Part shown: one piece after another, positions 1 to 7,489 of the stretch
Layout: each line of letters begins with the position of its first letter
Position numbering within the stretch: the stretch's first letter is position 1
DNA from: Bradyrhizobium sp. AT1
GTDB taxonomy: Bacteria; Pseudomonadota; Alphaproteobacteria; Rhizobiales; Xanthobacteraceae
Assembly: GCF_001590795.1 (NCBI RefSeq)
Contig: NZ_JXDL01000001.1
Location: 5,159,073-5,223,072, forward strand
DNA length: 64,000 bases
Direction of reading: 5' to 3'
Translations under genes and position numbers: made by a program
Notes under the pieces: model-generated
Seen by the model: the letters and a program-made list of their open reading frames with translations, nothing else
Told to the model about the DNA's origin: nothing
The model's database searches: none

Positions 1-52
1 GCCGTATGCGCCGCCGCGTGTCAGTCCCGCGACGTGGCAAATCAACGCAAGT

Positions 53-82
53 GGCCGGCCCGAGGGGGATCTCGGGCCGGCC
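53..82 (-). terminator. Hairpin downstream of ohr
   Basis: A perfect 12-bp inverted repeat (arms 53-64 and 71-82, loop GGGGAT) starts 16 nt after the ohr stop codon. It is a good candidate for the ohr transcript end. The minus strand beyond it has no clear T run, so it could instead be a processing hairpin or a small palindromic repeat. Confidence 0.5.
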
Positions 83-97
83 AATCCGCCGTTCCGA

Positions 98-523
98 TCA
101 GACGACCGTCAGGCGAACGTCGACATTGCCGCGCGTGGCGTTGGAATAGGGGCACACCTGGTGCGCCTTCTCGACCAGCGCTTCGGCTTCCGAGCGGGCG
201 AGGCCCGGCAGCGAGACCGCGAGGTCGATATCGAGGCCGAAGCCGCCCTCGGAGCGCGGGCCGATGCCGACGGTCGAGGTGACGGAGGCGTCGGCGGGAA
301 CCTTCGGGCCGCCCTGCGAGGCCACGAACTTCATCGCGCCGATGAAGCAGGCGGCATAGCCGGCCGCGAACAGCTGCTCGGGATTGTTGCCGGCGCCGCC
401 TCCGCCGCCGAGCTCCTTCGGCGTGGTCAGCTTGACGTCGAGCGCGCCGTCGAGGGTTGCAGCATGGCCGTCGCGGCCGCCGGTGGCTTTGGCGCTGGTC
501 TTGTAGAGCACGTTCACGGACAT
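98..523 (-). CDS. ohr: Organic hydroperoxide resistance protein Ohr
   Basis: A 141-aa cytoplasmic thiol peroxidase of the Ohr/OsmC family, which reduces organic hydroperoxides using two cysteines and lipoylated protein as reductant (family knowledge). The reactive Cys59 (in AACF) and resolving Cys124 (in VCPYS) are both present, and the length is typical of Ohr. The gene is divergent from a MarR-type OhrR gene, the classical arrangement. Two ATTG-N4-CAAT palindromes lie in the shared promoter region, so organic-peroxide induction through OhrR is likely. Confidence 0.95.
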   Translation of the reverse strand: MSVNVLYKTSAKATGGRDGHAATLDGALDVKLTTPKELGGGGGAGNNPEQLFAAGYAACFIGAMKFVASQGGPKVPADASVTSTVGIGPRSEGGFGLDIDLAVSLPGLARSEAEALVEKAHQVCPYSNATRGNVDVRLTVV

Positions 524-575
524 TGTCGTCTCCCTGGGGTTTCGATGGGGTGCGATCTATATCGCCGGCAATTAG

Positions 576-624
576 ATTGTGCGCAATCGAAATTGCGACG
601 TCTCACATTTAATTGTTCGCAATT
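576..624. promoter_or_regulatory. Candidate OhrR operators in the ohr/ohrR divergent region
   Basis: Two palindromes with the same core lie between the divergent genes: ATTG-TGCG-CAAT at 576-587 and AATTG-TTCG-CAATT at 611-624. Their centres are 36 bp apart. A further CAAT-CGAA-ATTG (584-595) overlaps the first. MarR-family OhrR proteins bind AT-rich palindromes of this kind in the ohr promoter. Assignment to OhrR is inferred from position and symmetry. Confidence 0.6.
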
Positions 625-675
625 GAATGTCGCGGCCCGCGGCGCCACAATGAGACAGATTCCGAGAGATTCTCC

Positions 676-1137
676 ATGCCCCGAAAACCCTCGGCAGTGG
701 ACGCGCCGCTGCGGCTCGACAACCAGATCTGCTTTGCGGTCTATTCGGCCGCGCATGCCTTCAACCGCGTCTACAAGCCGCTGCTGGACCGGCTCGGCCT
801 GACCTACCCGCAATATCTTGTCATGCTGGTGCTGTGGGAGCGCGACGACGTGCCGGTCAAGGACATTGGTGAACGGCTGTTCCTGGATTCGGGCACGCTG
901 ACGCCGCTGCTCAAGCGGCTGGAGGCGGCGCATCTCGTCAGACGCACCCGCTCCAGCGAGGACGAGCGCCAGGTGCTGATCGCGCTGACGGCGCAGGGCC
1001 ATGCGCTGAAGGAGAAAGCGCGCGCCGTGCCGCAGTCGATCCTGGCGGCGTCGGATTGCTCGGTGTCGGAGCTGGTGGCGATGAAGGACGAGATCGTCGC
1101 GCTCAGGGATCGGCTGAATGCGGTGATCGGGGAGTAG
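676..1137 (+). CDS. ohrR: MarR-family organic hydroperoxide sensor-repressor OhrR
   Basis: A 153-aa winged-helix MarR regulator. Cys19 (DNQICF) sits where OhrR carries its peroxide-sensing cysteine, and Cys128 is a second cysteine placed as in the two-Cys OhrR class. The wing/recognition region is around residues 63-100 (LTPLLKRLE...RSSEDERQV). The start ATG at 676 is preferred over an in-frame ATG at 613 because it gives the normal MarR length and leaves the palindromic operators upstream of the coding region. It is divergent from ohr and probably represses both genes. Confidence 0.9.
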   Translation: MPRKPSAVDAPLRLDNQICFAVYSAAHAFNRVYKPLLDRLGLTYPQYLVMLVLWERDDVPVKDIGERLFLDSGTLTPLLKRLEAAHLVRRTRSSEDERQVLIALTAQGHALKEKARAVPQSILAASDCSVSELVAMKDEIVALRDRLNAVIGE

Positions 1138-1141
1138 GGGT

Positions 1142-1384
1142 TCAGCAGAGCCGCTTTTTCGAGAAGGCTCGGCCCGAGTGTGACTTGAGATATTTCTCGA
1201 ATGCCAAGGCCTTCAGCTTGTCGGGGAAAGCGCAGTACCAGACCAGCTTCCAGGGCTTGAACTTGGCAATGTGAGCGGATTTACCCGCATTGTGCTCTGG
1301 AATGCGCCGCTTCAAATCCTCGGTCGCGCCAATGTATTCTTGGTCGGGGAATTCGATGCTGCGGATGATGTAGACGTACCACAT
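1142..1384 (-). CDS. Small GIY-YIG nuclease-domain protein
   Basis: An 80-aa protein that is a single GIY-YIG domain: VYII near the N-terminus, YIG at about residue 18, the arginine in LKRRIPEHN, and the metal-binding glutamate in AFEKYLKS. This matches the small UPF0213/YhbQ-like group, whose cellular role is poorly defined. The ATG at 1384 is chosen because translation further upstream would run through an inverted repeat and the tRNA-Ala gene. It ends 4 nt from the convergent ohrR stop codon. Confidence 0.8.
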   Translation of the reverse strand: MWYVYIIRSIEFPDQEYIGATEDLKRRIPEHNAGKSAHIAKFKPWKLVWYCAFPDKLKALAFEKYLKSHSGRAFSKKRLC

Positions 1385-1435
1385 CGTTGGCTCGCACGGC
1401 GGAAGCTCAAGGATAGGAACCGTCGACCAGTCCGT

Positions 1436-1521
1436 CTTCGCCCTTCGGGCTACGCCGGACACCACGCTTCGCCCTTCGAGCTCCGCGCGGCTGCGCCACG
1501 CGTAGCCCGAAGGGCGAAGCG

Positions 1522-1525
<4 letters not shown>
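1436..1525. repeat. Inverted repeat abutting the tRNA-Ala 3' end
   Basis: Two nested perfect inverted repeats share their right arm. One pairs 1436-1455 with 1500-1519 (20 bp). The other pairs 1461-1478 with 1508-1525 (18 bp) and reaches into the tRNA CCA end at 1522. The two hairpins are mutually exclusive. No direct target repeat or transposase is visible. Confidence 0.7.
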
Positions 1526-1597
<72 letters not shown>

Positions 1598-1692
1598 TTA
1601 GTCCTTAACGGGGTGAAATCTGGTGGATCACCCCAACCGGCGAGTCCTGGCGACTCGCGCGGTGCACCCTTTTTCACAGATCAGGAATGATC

Positions 1693-2100
1693 TCAAGTCT
1701 CTTCATCACCTCCGACATCACCAATGATGTCGGTTACGTCCTCATCGCCTTCTTCTTCGTCGGCAATGAAGGTCGAATCATCGTCATCGTCGTCATCGAG
1801 GGTCTCGTCGACCTCGATATCGTCCTCCGATTCGGGCACCACGGCCTTGACCTTGCCGGTGTTCTCCTCGGCATCGGCCTCCTCCAGCGAGACCTCCTCG
1901 ACCTCCGCCGGCTCCGGCGTGGTGTCGGCGGCTGCTGCGTGGCGAGCTTCGGCGCCGCGAGGCACGCGCGCGGGCGCCACCGGGGCGATCGGCACGACTT
2001 CGCCGGTATAGGGCGAGATCACCGGATTCTTGTTGAGGTCATAGAACTTCTTGCCCGTGGTCGGGCAAATACGTTTAGTTCCGAGTTCGGACTTGGCCAC
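1693..2100 (-). CDS. FYDLN-type acidic protein (TIGR02300 family)
   Basis: A 135-aa protein of unknown function, found in alphaproteobacteria. The conserved N-terminus (residues 1-32) contains CPTTGKKFYDLNK, resembling half a zinc ribbon with only one Cys. A proline/alanine linker follows, then a strongly acidic C-terminal half with seven consecutive Asp and clustered Glu. It is divergent from aroA, as is common in this order. The acidic tail suggests binding to a basic partner, which is inference only. Confidence 0.85.
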   Translation of the reverse strand: MAKSELGTKRICPTTGKKFYDLNKNPVISPYTGEVVPIAPVAPARVPRGAEARHAAAADTTPEPAEVEEVSLEEADAEENTGKVKAVVPESEDDIEVDETLDDDDDDDSTFIADEEEGDEDVTDIIGDVGGDEET

Positions 2101-2260
2101 GGCAGGAATCCTGGGAATGTCTTGAAAAGCGGTGTTTCACTTGGCTAGTTGGCGGCCCGCTGTCAATAGCGCATTACGGGAGAACGACATGCCCGTGACG
2201 GGGCGCGGACCATGTGGTACCTGCGCCGCAGTCCCTCAGGGCTCATCCAAGGACACAATC

Positions 2261-3598
2261 TTGACTCATTCCGACCCACCGAGGCCGCTTCAGTCTCGCG
2301 CCAGCGGGCCCCTGACCGGGAAAGTACGGGTGCCCGGGGACAAGTCGATCTCCCACCGGGCCCTCATTCTGGGGGCGCTCGCGGTCGGCGAGACCAGGAT
2401 TTCGGGCCTGCTCGAGGGCGAGGACGTCCTCAACACCGCCAAATCCATGCAGGCGCTGGGCGCCGAGGTCGAACGCACCGGTGATTTCGCCTGGAAGGTG
2501 AATGGGGTCGGCGTCGCCGGCTTTGCCTCGCCCAAGGCGCCTCTGGATTTCGGCAACTCCGGCACCGGCTGCCGGCTGGTGATGGGCGCCGTCGCGGGCT
2601 GCCCGATCTCGGCGGTGTTCGACGGCGACGCCTCGCTGCGTAGCCGGCCGATGCGCCGGATCCTCGATCCCCTGGAAAAGATGGGCGCGAAGGTCGTTTC
2701 CGGTGGGGAGGGCGGCCGGCTGCCGCTGACCCTGCAGGGCGCGCGCGATCCACTTCCGATCACCTACACGACCCCGGTCGCCTCGGCCCAGATCAAATCC
2801 GCGGTGCTGCTGGCGGGCCTCGCTGCACCCGGCACCACGACCGTGATCGAGACCGAGGCCAGCCGCGACCACACCGAGCTGATGCTCAAGCATTTTGGCG
2901 CCGACATCACCTCGGCGCAGGAAGGCCAGCACGGCCGCCGCATCACGCTCAAGGGCCAGCCCGAGCTGCATGGCGCCACCGTCGTGGTGCCCGCCGATCC
3001 GTCCTCGGCGGCCTTCCCGGTCGTCGCAGCGCTGATCGTCGAGGGCTCGGATGTCGTCTTGTCCGATGTCATGACCAACCCGCTGCGCACCGGCCTTTTC
3101 ACGACGCTGCGCGAAATGGGCGCCTCGATCGAGGAAAGAGAGGTCCGACGTGACGCCGGCGAGCCGATGGCGCAATTGCGCGTGCGCGCCTCGAAACTGC
3201 GCGGGGTCGAGGTGCCGCCCGAACGCGCGCCATCGATGATCGACGAATATCTGGTGCTGGCCGTGGCGGCGTCCTTCGCCGAAGGCACGACGATCATGCG
3301 CGGCCTCCAGGAGCTGCGCGTCAAGGAATCCGACCGGCTGGAGGCCACCGCCGCCATGCTGCGCGTCAACGGCGTAACGGCCACCATTTCCGGCGACGAT
3401 CTCATCGTCGAGGGGCGCGGCCACGTTCCCGGCGGCGGCACCGTCGCCACCCACATGGACCATCGCATCGCGATGTCGGCGCTGGTGATGGGCTGCGCCT
3501 CCGATCAGCCCGTGACCGTCGACGACACAGCCTTCATCGCCACGAGTTTCCCGGACTTCATTCCGATGATGCGTTCCTTAGGGGCCGAGTTTTCATGA
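2261..3598 (+). CDS. aroA: 3-phosphoshikimate 1-carboxyvinyltransferase (EPSP synthase)
   Basis: Joins shikimate-3-phosphate and PEP in chorismate synthesis, supplying the trp genes further along. 445 aa with the PEP/S3P motif GDKSISHRA, RVKESDR, and APSMIDEY with the catalytic Asp. The sequence is of the class II (CP4-like) type. A TTG start at 2261 is chosen because AAGGA (2249-2253) lies 7 nt upstream and it gives the family N-terminus; the ATG at 2132 would add 43 unrelated residues. Gly101 (GNSGT) occupies the position that is Ala100 in glyphosate-insensitive CP4. It is followed by a two-gene insertion before cmk. Confidence 0.95.
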   Translation: MTHSDPPRPLQSRASGPLTGKVRVPGDKSISHRALILGALAVGETRISGLLEGEDVLNTAKSMQALGAEVERTGDFAWKVNGVGVAGFASPKAPLDFGNSGTGCRLVMGAVAGCPISAVFDGDASLRSRPMRRILDPLEKMGAKVVSGGEGGRLPLTLQGARDPLPITYTTPVASAQIKSAVLLAGLAAPGTTTVIETEASRDHTELMLKHFGADITSAQEGQHGRRITLKGQPELHGATVVVPADPSSAAFPVVAALIVEGSDVVLSDVMTNPLRTGLFTTLREMGASIEEREVRRDAGEPMAQLRVRASKLRGVEVPPERAPSMIDEYLVLAVAASFAEGTTIMRGLQELRVKESDRLEATAAMLRVNGVTATISGDDLIVEGRGHVPGGGTVATHMDHRIAMSALVMGCASDQPVTVDDTAFIATSFPDFIPMMRSLGAEFS

Positions 3599-3608
3599 GG
3601 CCGCGGCC

Positions 3609-4214
3609 ATGAGCGCAGCCTTCGACCGCGACGCCTTGCTGGATGCTTTCGATTCGATAGGCCGGGCTGCGGCCCAAGCCGGAACCAAGCTCCAGATCGC
3701 GGTCTATGGCGGCTCCGCTCTCATGCTCGCCAGCAATTTCCGCTTGGCGACGGAGGACGTCGACGTCTCGAAGCTCGAGCATCCGCTGCCGGGCTGGCTG
3801 CAGGAGACGGTCGCTGACATTGCCACAAGGAATGGATGGGGTGCCGATTGGTTCAACGATCATGTCGTATTTCATCTCAGTCCACTCGCTGACCGCGCCG
3901 CCGATCATCTCGAATTCGGTACTTTCCCGCGCGACGGCACGCCGCCAGGGCTTGAGGTTTCGGTGCCCTCTGCCGAATATCTTCTGGCGTTGAAATTGAA
4001 GGCGTTCCGCATCACGGATCCTGTTCGCGGGGACACGGAGCGGCTGGACATCTTGAATTTGATGAAAGTGGTTGGAATCTCGACCGTCGAAGAAGCCATC
4101 GCGCTGCTTGGTCGATATTTTCCAGTAAGCGCGGCATCCTCCGAGAAGCAGCGCTTCTTGCTGAAGAACATGGACCAGGGGGGAGGAGCGGATGCGCCCA
4201 AATACCCTCGCTGA
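3609..4214 (+). CDS. Nucleotidyltransferase-fold protein (DUF6036/AbiEii-like), first gene of a two-gene cassette
   Basis: A 201-aa protein. Residues 34-52 (GGSAL...TEDVDV) match the nucleotide-binding signature of minimal nucleotidyltransferases: GGS, then an acidic D-x-D after about 14 residues. A second block, LALKLKAFR...DTERLDILNL (about 125-150), resembles the C-terminal Lys/Asp block of AbiEii/DUF6036 proteins. GAGG at 3597-3600 precedes the start. Its 3' end overlaps the next gene by 23 bp, indicating translational coupling. The cassette sits between aroA and cmk. The family name is from memory; substrate and function are unknown. A toxin or antitoxin role is inference. Confidence 0.7.
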   Translation: MSAAFDRDALLDAFDSIGRAAAQAGTKLQIAVYGGSALMLASNFRLATEDVDVSKLEHPLPGWLQETVADIATRNGWGADWFNDHVVFHLSPLADRAADHLEFGTFPRDGTPPGLEVSVPSAEYLLALKLKAFRITDPVRGDTERLDILNLMKVVGISTVEEAIALLGRYFPVSAASSEKQRFLLKNMDQGGGADAPKYPR

Positions 4215-4599
4215 AGCCGTCGAGCGTATCCATGCCGGCGCGCCGCAAGATACGACGTTGGCCGAATTCGTGGACACGTTCGATCTGGCCGGGTCGAGCG
4301 AGGCTCAATACGAGACGATCAAGGACGAGCCGATGCTGACGCAGGACGACCGGCTTGACGCCCTGGTCGGTGCGATCGCCGAATATCTGGCCAAGCAACG
4401 TCGTCTCGGCCGGGTGCCGGCCTGGGTCTGCGATCCCGCGCGGCGGCTCGCCGAGCCCTGGTTCACGACATCGTCGCCGTCCGACGCGATGCGCGAATAT
4501 CTCACTTTTGCGAGTCCCGCGGAGTTCGCGTCTCGCAATATTTTTACCGAAGAGCGGCCATTGCGACGTGCGCGCGGGCCGCTGACAGCCAAGGTTTGA
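4192..4599 (+). CDS. Partner protein of the nucleotidyltransferase gene, function unknown
   Basis: A 135-aa protein with no catalytic motif I recognise. It has an N-terminal helical part, a central ALVGAIAEYLAKQRRL helix, the segment PAWVCDPARRLAEPWF, and a C-terminal block ASPAEFASRNIFTEERPLRR ending in basic residues. I recall similar short proteins with a SPxxFxxRxIF block next to DUF6036 genes, but cannot verify this here. A strong purine-rich site (GGGGGAGGAG, 4179-4188) precedes the ATG. It overlaps the upstream gene by 23 bp, and its stop codon ends 5 nt before the cmk ATG, so the cassette is co-transcribed with cmk. Confidence 0.65.
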   Translation: MRPNTLAEAVERIHAGAPQDTTLAEFVDTFDLAGSSEAQYETIKDEPMLTQDDRLDALVGAIAEYLAKQRRLGRVPAWVCDPARRLAEPWFTTSSPSDAMREYLTFASPAEFASRNIFTEERPLRRARGPLTAKV

Positions 4600-4604
4600 G
4601 TGAT

Positions 4605-5243
4605 ATGATCATCGCCATCGACGGGCCCGCGGCCTCGGGCAAGGGGACGCTCGGCAAGCGTCTCGCGCACCATTACGGCTATCGTCATCTCGATACCGGC
4701 GTGATCTATCGCGCGGTGGCCTATGCCCTGATGCAATCAGGTCATGATCTCCGCGATGAGGCGGCCGCGGTGCAGGCCGCGCTGGAGCTCGACCCCGAAA
4801 AGTTCGGCAACCCGGCCCTCAAGACCCAGTTGGCCGGCGAGGGCGCCTCCATCGTCTCGGCGATCCCGCGCGTCCGCGAGGTCCTGCTCAATTTCCAGCG
4901 CCAATTCGCCGCCGATCCGCCCGGCGCCGTGCTTGATGGCCGGGACATTGGAACCGTGATCTGCCCCGATGCCGACGTGAAGATCTTCGTGGTCGCCGAC
5001 CCCAGGGTCCGCGCCCGTCGCCGGACCATGGAGGCCCGGGCGAGGGGCGAGGAGGCGGACGAGGCGGCCGTGCTCGCCGATATCATCCAGCGCGACGAAC
5101 GCGACAAGAACCGGCCGATTGCGCCTTTAAAGCCGGCCCCGGATGCTTACTTGCTAGATAACTCCCAACTGGATATAGAAGGCGGCGTCCGGGCCGCCAT
5201 CGACATTATCGAGGCTGTCCGAGCGGGCCGGTCGCGGGGTTAA
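4605..5243 (+). CDS. cmk: Cytidylate kinase
   Basis: Phosphorylates CMP and dCMP with ATP. 212 aa beginning MIIAIDGPAASGKGTL with the P-loop GPAASGKGT; DTGVIYR and LDGRDIGTV are CMP-binding blocks and the RDERDKNR segment is a lid motif. ATG 4605 is preferred over the in-frame TTG at 4596 because AAGG (4591-4594) is properly spaced only for the ATG. cmk upstream of rpsA is conserved across proteobacteria; here the aroA-cmk link is interrupted by the nucleotidyltransferase cassette. Confidence 0.95.
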   Translation: MIIAIDGPAASGKGTLGKRLAHHYGYRHLDTGVIYRAVAYALMQSGHDLRDEAAAVQAALELDPEKFGNPALKTQLAGEGASIVSAIPRVREVLLNFQRQFAADPPGAVLDGRDIGTVICPDADVKIFVVADPRVRARRRTMEARARGEEADEAAVLADIIQRDERDKNRPIAPLKPAPDAYLLDNSQLDIEGGVRAAIDIIEAVRAGRSRG

Positions 5244-5510
5244 GCCGCCGCCGTCATTGGAGGAAGTGCCCGCTCCCGCTCGTTGAGGTCGATACGTCAG
5301 GTCCTTCGTTTCGGGACCGGTGCGATCCAGGATCCGGACGAAAGATTTCCACGTATCGAACGCGCGGGCCCCAGCCGGCCCGCTTGCGCCGTTCCGGTGC
5401 CAGCCGGAGCGGCGAGCGGTCGCTCGAAGGTTTTGCGGACCTTCCGACACTGCGTGTGCGATGCGCCCATGAACCCAACGGCCGGCAAGACATCCGCAAC
5501 TGGAGAACAA

Positions 5511-7217
5511 ATGGCTTCGACTTCTGCTGATACCTATAGCCCGTCGCGCGACGATTTCGCCGCGATGCTCGACGAGTCCTTCGCAGGCGGCAACCTGCAG
5601 GAAAGCTCCGTCATCAAGGGCAAGGTTGTTGCAATTGAAAAGGACATGGCCGTCATCGACGTCGGCCTGAAGACTGAGGGCCGCGTCGCCCTGCGCGAAT
5701 TTTCCGGCCCCGGCCGTGATAGCGACCTCAAGGTCGGCGACGAGGTGGAAGTGTTCCTCGATCGTATCGAGAATGCCCTCGGCGAGGCCGTGTTGTCGCG
5801 CGACAAGGCGCGCCGCGAAGAGAGCTGGGGCAAGCTCGAGAAGGCCTTCCAGAACAACGAGAAGGTCAACGGCGTCATCTTCAACCAGGTCAAGGGCGGC
5901 TTCACCGTCGACCTCGACGGTGCCGTGGCCTTCCTGCCGCGCTCGCAGGTCGACATCCGTCCGATCCGCGACGTTGCGCCGCTGATGAACAACTCGCAGC
6001 CGTTCCAGATCCTCAAGATGGACCGCCGCCGCGGCAACATCGTGGTGTCCCGCCGCACGGTTCTCGAAGAGACCCGCGCCGAGCAGCGCCAAGAGCTGGT
6101 GCAGAACCTCGAAGAGGGTCAGGTCATCGACGGCGTGGTCAAGAACATCACCGATTACGGTGCGTTCGTCGACCTTGGCGGCATCGACGGCCTGCTGCAC
6201 GTCACCGACATCGCGTGGCGCCGCGTCAACCACCCGACCGAGGTGCTCTCGATCGGTCAGACCGTGAAGGTCAAGATCATCAAGATCAACCACGAGACGC
6301 ACCGCATCTCGTTGGGCATGAAGCAGCTGCTGGACGATCCGTGGCAGGGCATCGAAGCCAAGTACCCGCTGGGTGCCCGCTTCACCGGTCGCGTCACCAA
6401 CATCACCGACTACGGTGCGTTCGTCGAGCTCGAGCCGGGCATCGAAGGCCTGATCCACGTCTCCGAGATGTCGTGGACCAAGAAGAACATGCATCCCGGC
6501 AAGATCGTGTCGACCTCGCAGGAAGTCGACGTGCAGGTGCTGGAAGTCGATTCCGTCAAGCGCCGTATTTCGCTCGGCCTCAAGCAGACCATGCGCAACC
6601 CCTGGGAGGTCTTCGTCGAAGGTCACCCGACCGGTTCGGTGGTCGAGGGCGAGGTCAAGAACAAGACCGAGTTCGGTCTGTTCCTGGGTCTCGAGGGCGA
6701 CGTCGACGGCATGGTCCACCTCTCCGACCTCGACTGGAAGCTTCCGGGCGAGCAGGTGATCGACAACTACAAGAAGGGCGACATGGTGAAGGCCGTGGTG
6801 CTCGATGTGGACGTCGAGAAGGAGCGCATCTCGCTCGGCATCAAGCAGCTCGAAGGCGACCCCTTCGCCGAGCCGGGCGATGTCAAGAAGGGCGCGGTCG
6901 TGACCTGCGAAGTGCTCGAAGTGAAGGAAAGCGGTATCGAAGTGAAGATCACCGGTACCGACTTCTCGACCTTCATCAAGCGCTCGGAGCTCGCCCGTGA
7001 CCGCAACGACCAGCGCGCCGAACGCTTTGCCGTCGGCGAGAAGGTCGATGCCCGCGTGATCCAGTTCGACAAGAAGGCCCGCAAGGTCCAGGTGTCGATC
7101 AAGGCGCTCGAAGTCGCCGAAGAGAAGGAAGCCATCGCGCAGTACGGCTCCTCCGATTCGGGCGCGACGCTCGGCGACATCCTGGGCACCGCGCTCAAGA
7201 ACCGCGACAGCAAGTAA
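5511..7217 (+). CDS. rpsA: 30S ribosomal protein S1
   Basis: 568 aa with six S1/OB-fold repeats. The central ones show the signature YGAFVDLGGIDGLLHVTDI and YGAFVELEPGIEGLIHVSEM. S1 binds mRNA leaders on the 30S platform. The ATG at 5511 follows GGAG (5502-5505). The 267-nt gap after cmk (5244-5510) has several short GC-rich hairpins and may carry the rpsA promoter or autoregulatory leader, but I see no firm motif. An intrinsic terminator follows at 7241-7267. Confidence 0.96.
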   Translation: MASTSADTYSPSRDDFAAMLDESFAGGNLQESSVIKGKVVAIEKDMAVIDVGLKTEGRVALREFSGPGRDSDLKVGDEVEVFLDRIENALGEAVLSRDKARREESWGKLEKAFQNNEKVNGVIFNQVKGGFTVDLDGAVAFLPRSQVDIRPIRDVAPLMNNSQPFQILKMDRRRGNIVVSRRTVLEETRAEQRQELVQNLEEGQVIDGVVKNITDYGAFVDLGGIDGLLHVTDIAWRRVNHPTEVLSIGQTVKVKIIKINHETHRISLGMKQLLDDPWQGIEAKYPLGARFTGRVTNITDYGAFVELEPGIEGLIHVSEMSWTKKNMHPGKIVSTSQEVDVQVLEVDSVKRRISLGLKQTMRNPWEVFVEGHPTGSVVEGEVKNKTEFGLFLGLEGDVDGMVHLSDLDWKLPGEQVIDNYKKGDMVKAVVLDVDVEKERISLGIKQLEGDPFAEPGDVKKGAVVTCEVLEVKESGIEVKITGTDFSTFIKRSELARDRNDQRAERFAVGEKVDARVIQFDKKARKVQVSIKALEVAEEKEAIAQYGSSDSGATLGDILGTALKNRDSK

Positions 7218-7240
7218 GCGAAAGCATTTTGCTGCATCAA

Positions 7241-7267
7241 AGCCCCGGCGCGAGCCGGGGCTTTTTT
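7241..7267 (+). terminator. Intrinsic terminator of rpsA
   Basis: Stem AGCCCCGGC (7241-7249) pairs with GCCGGGGCT (7254-7262) around a GCGA tetraloop, followed by a run of six T. It lies 24 nt after the rpsA stop codon. Confidence 0.9.
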
Positions 7268-7283
7268 GTTGGCCTTGTTGCCC

Positions 7284-7370
7284 GTAGCCCGGATGGAGCG
7301 AAGCGTAATCCGGGAAGGTCTTTCGGCGCGGTGACCGCCCCGGATTACGCTTGCGCTCCATCCGGGCTAC
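7284..7370. repeat. Palindromic intergenic repeat, family A copy 1
   Basis: An ~87-bp element bounded by GTAGCCCGGATGGAGCG on the left and its inverse CGCTCCATCCGGGCTAC on the right, with a divergent centre of about 25 nt. The same element recurs at 14558, 23686 and 34558. No gene and no flanking duplication are evident. Confidence 0.85.
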
Positions 7371-7489
7371 GCAGCTACCACTCACAGCCTTGTTTTCTTC
7401 AAATTGCGCCGCAATTGATGTATCCAGATAAGCCGATGGTCACGCCGTGACCGCACAACGCTGCTGACCTTTCATTTGGAGATATTCCG

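Noticed and set aside
7284..7370. The ~87-bp palindromes as insertion sequences
   Set aside because: They are too short, encode nothing, and show no target-site duplication; they fit REP/BIME-like elements better.
5154..7385. A 743-codon open frame on the minus strand across rpsA
   Set aside because: It is the complement of the S1 gene. Its Asp/His/Leu-rich product has no family resemblance, and high GC content suppresses stop codons on the opposite strand.
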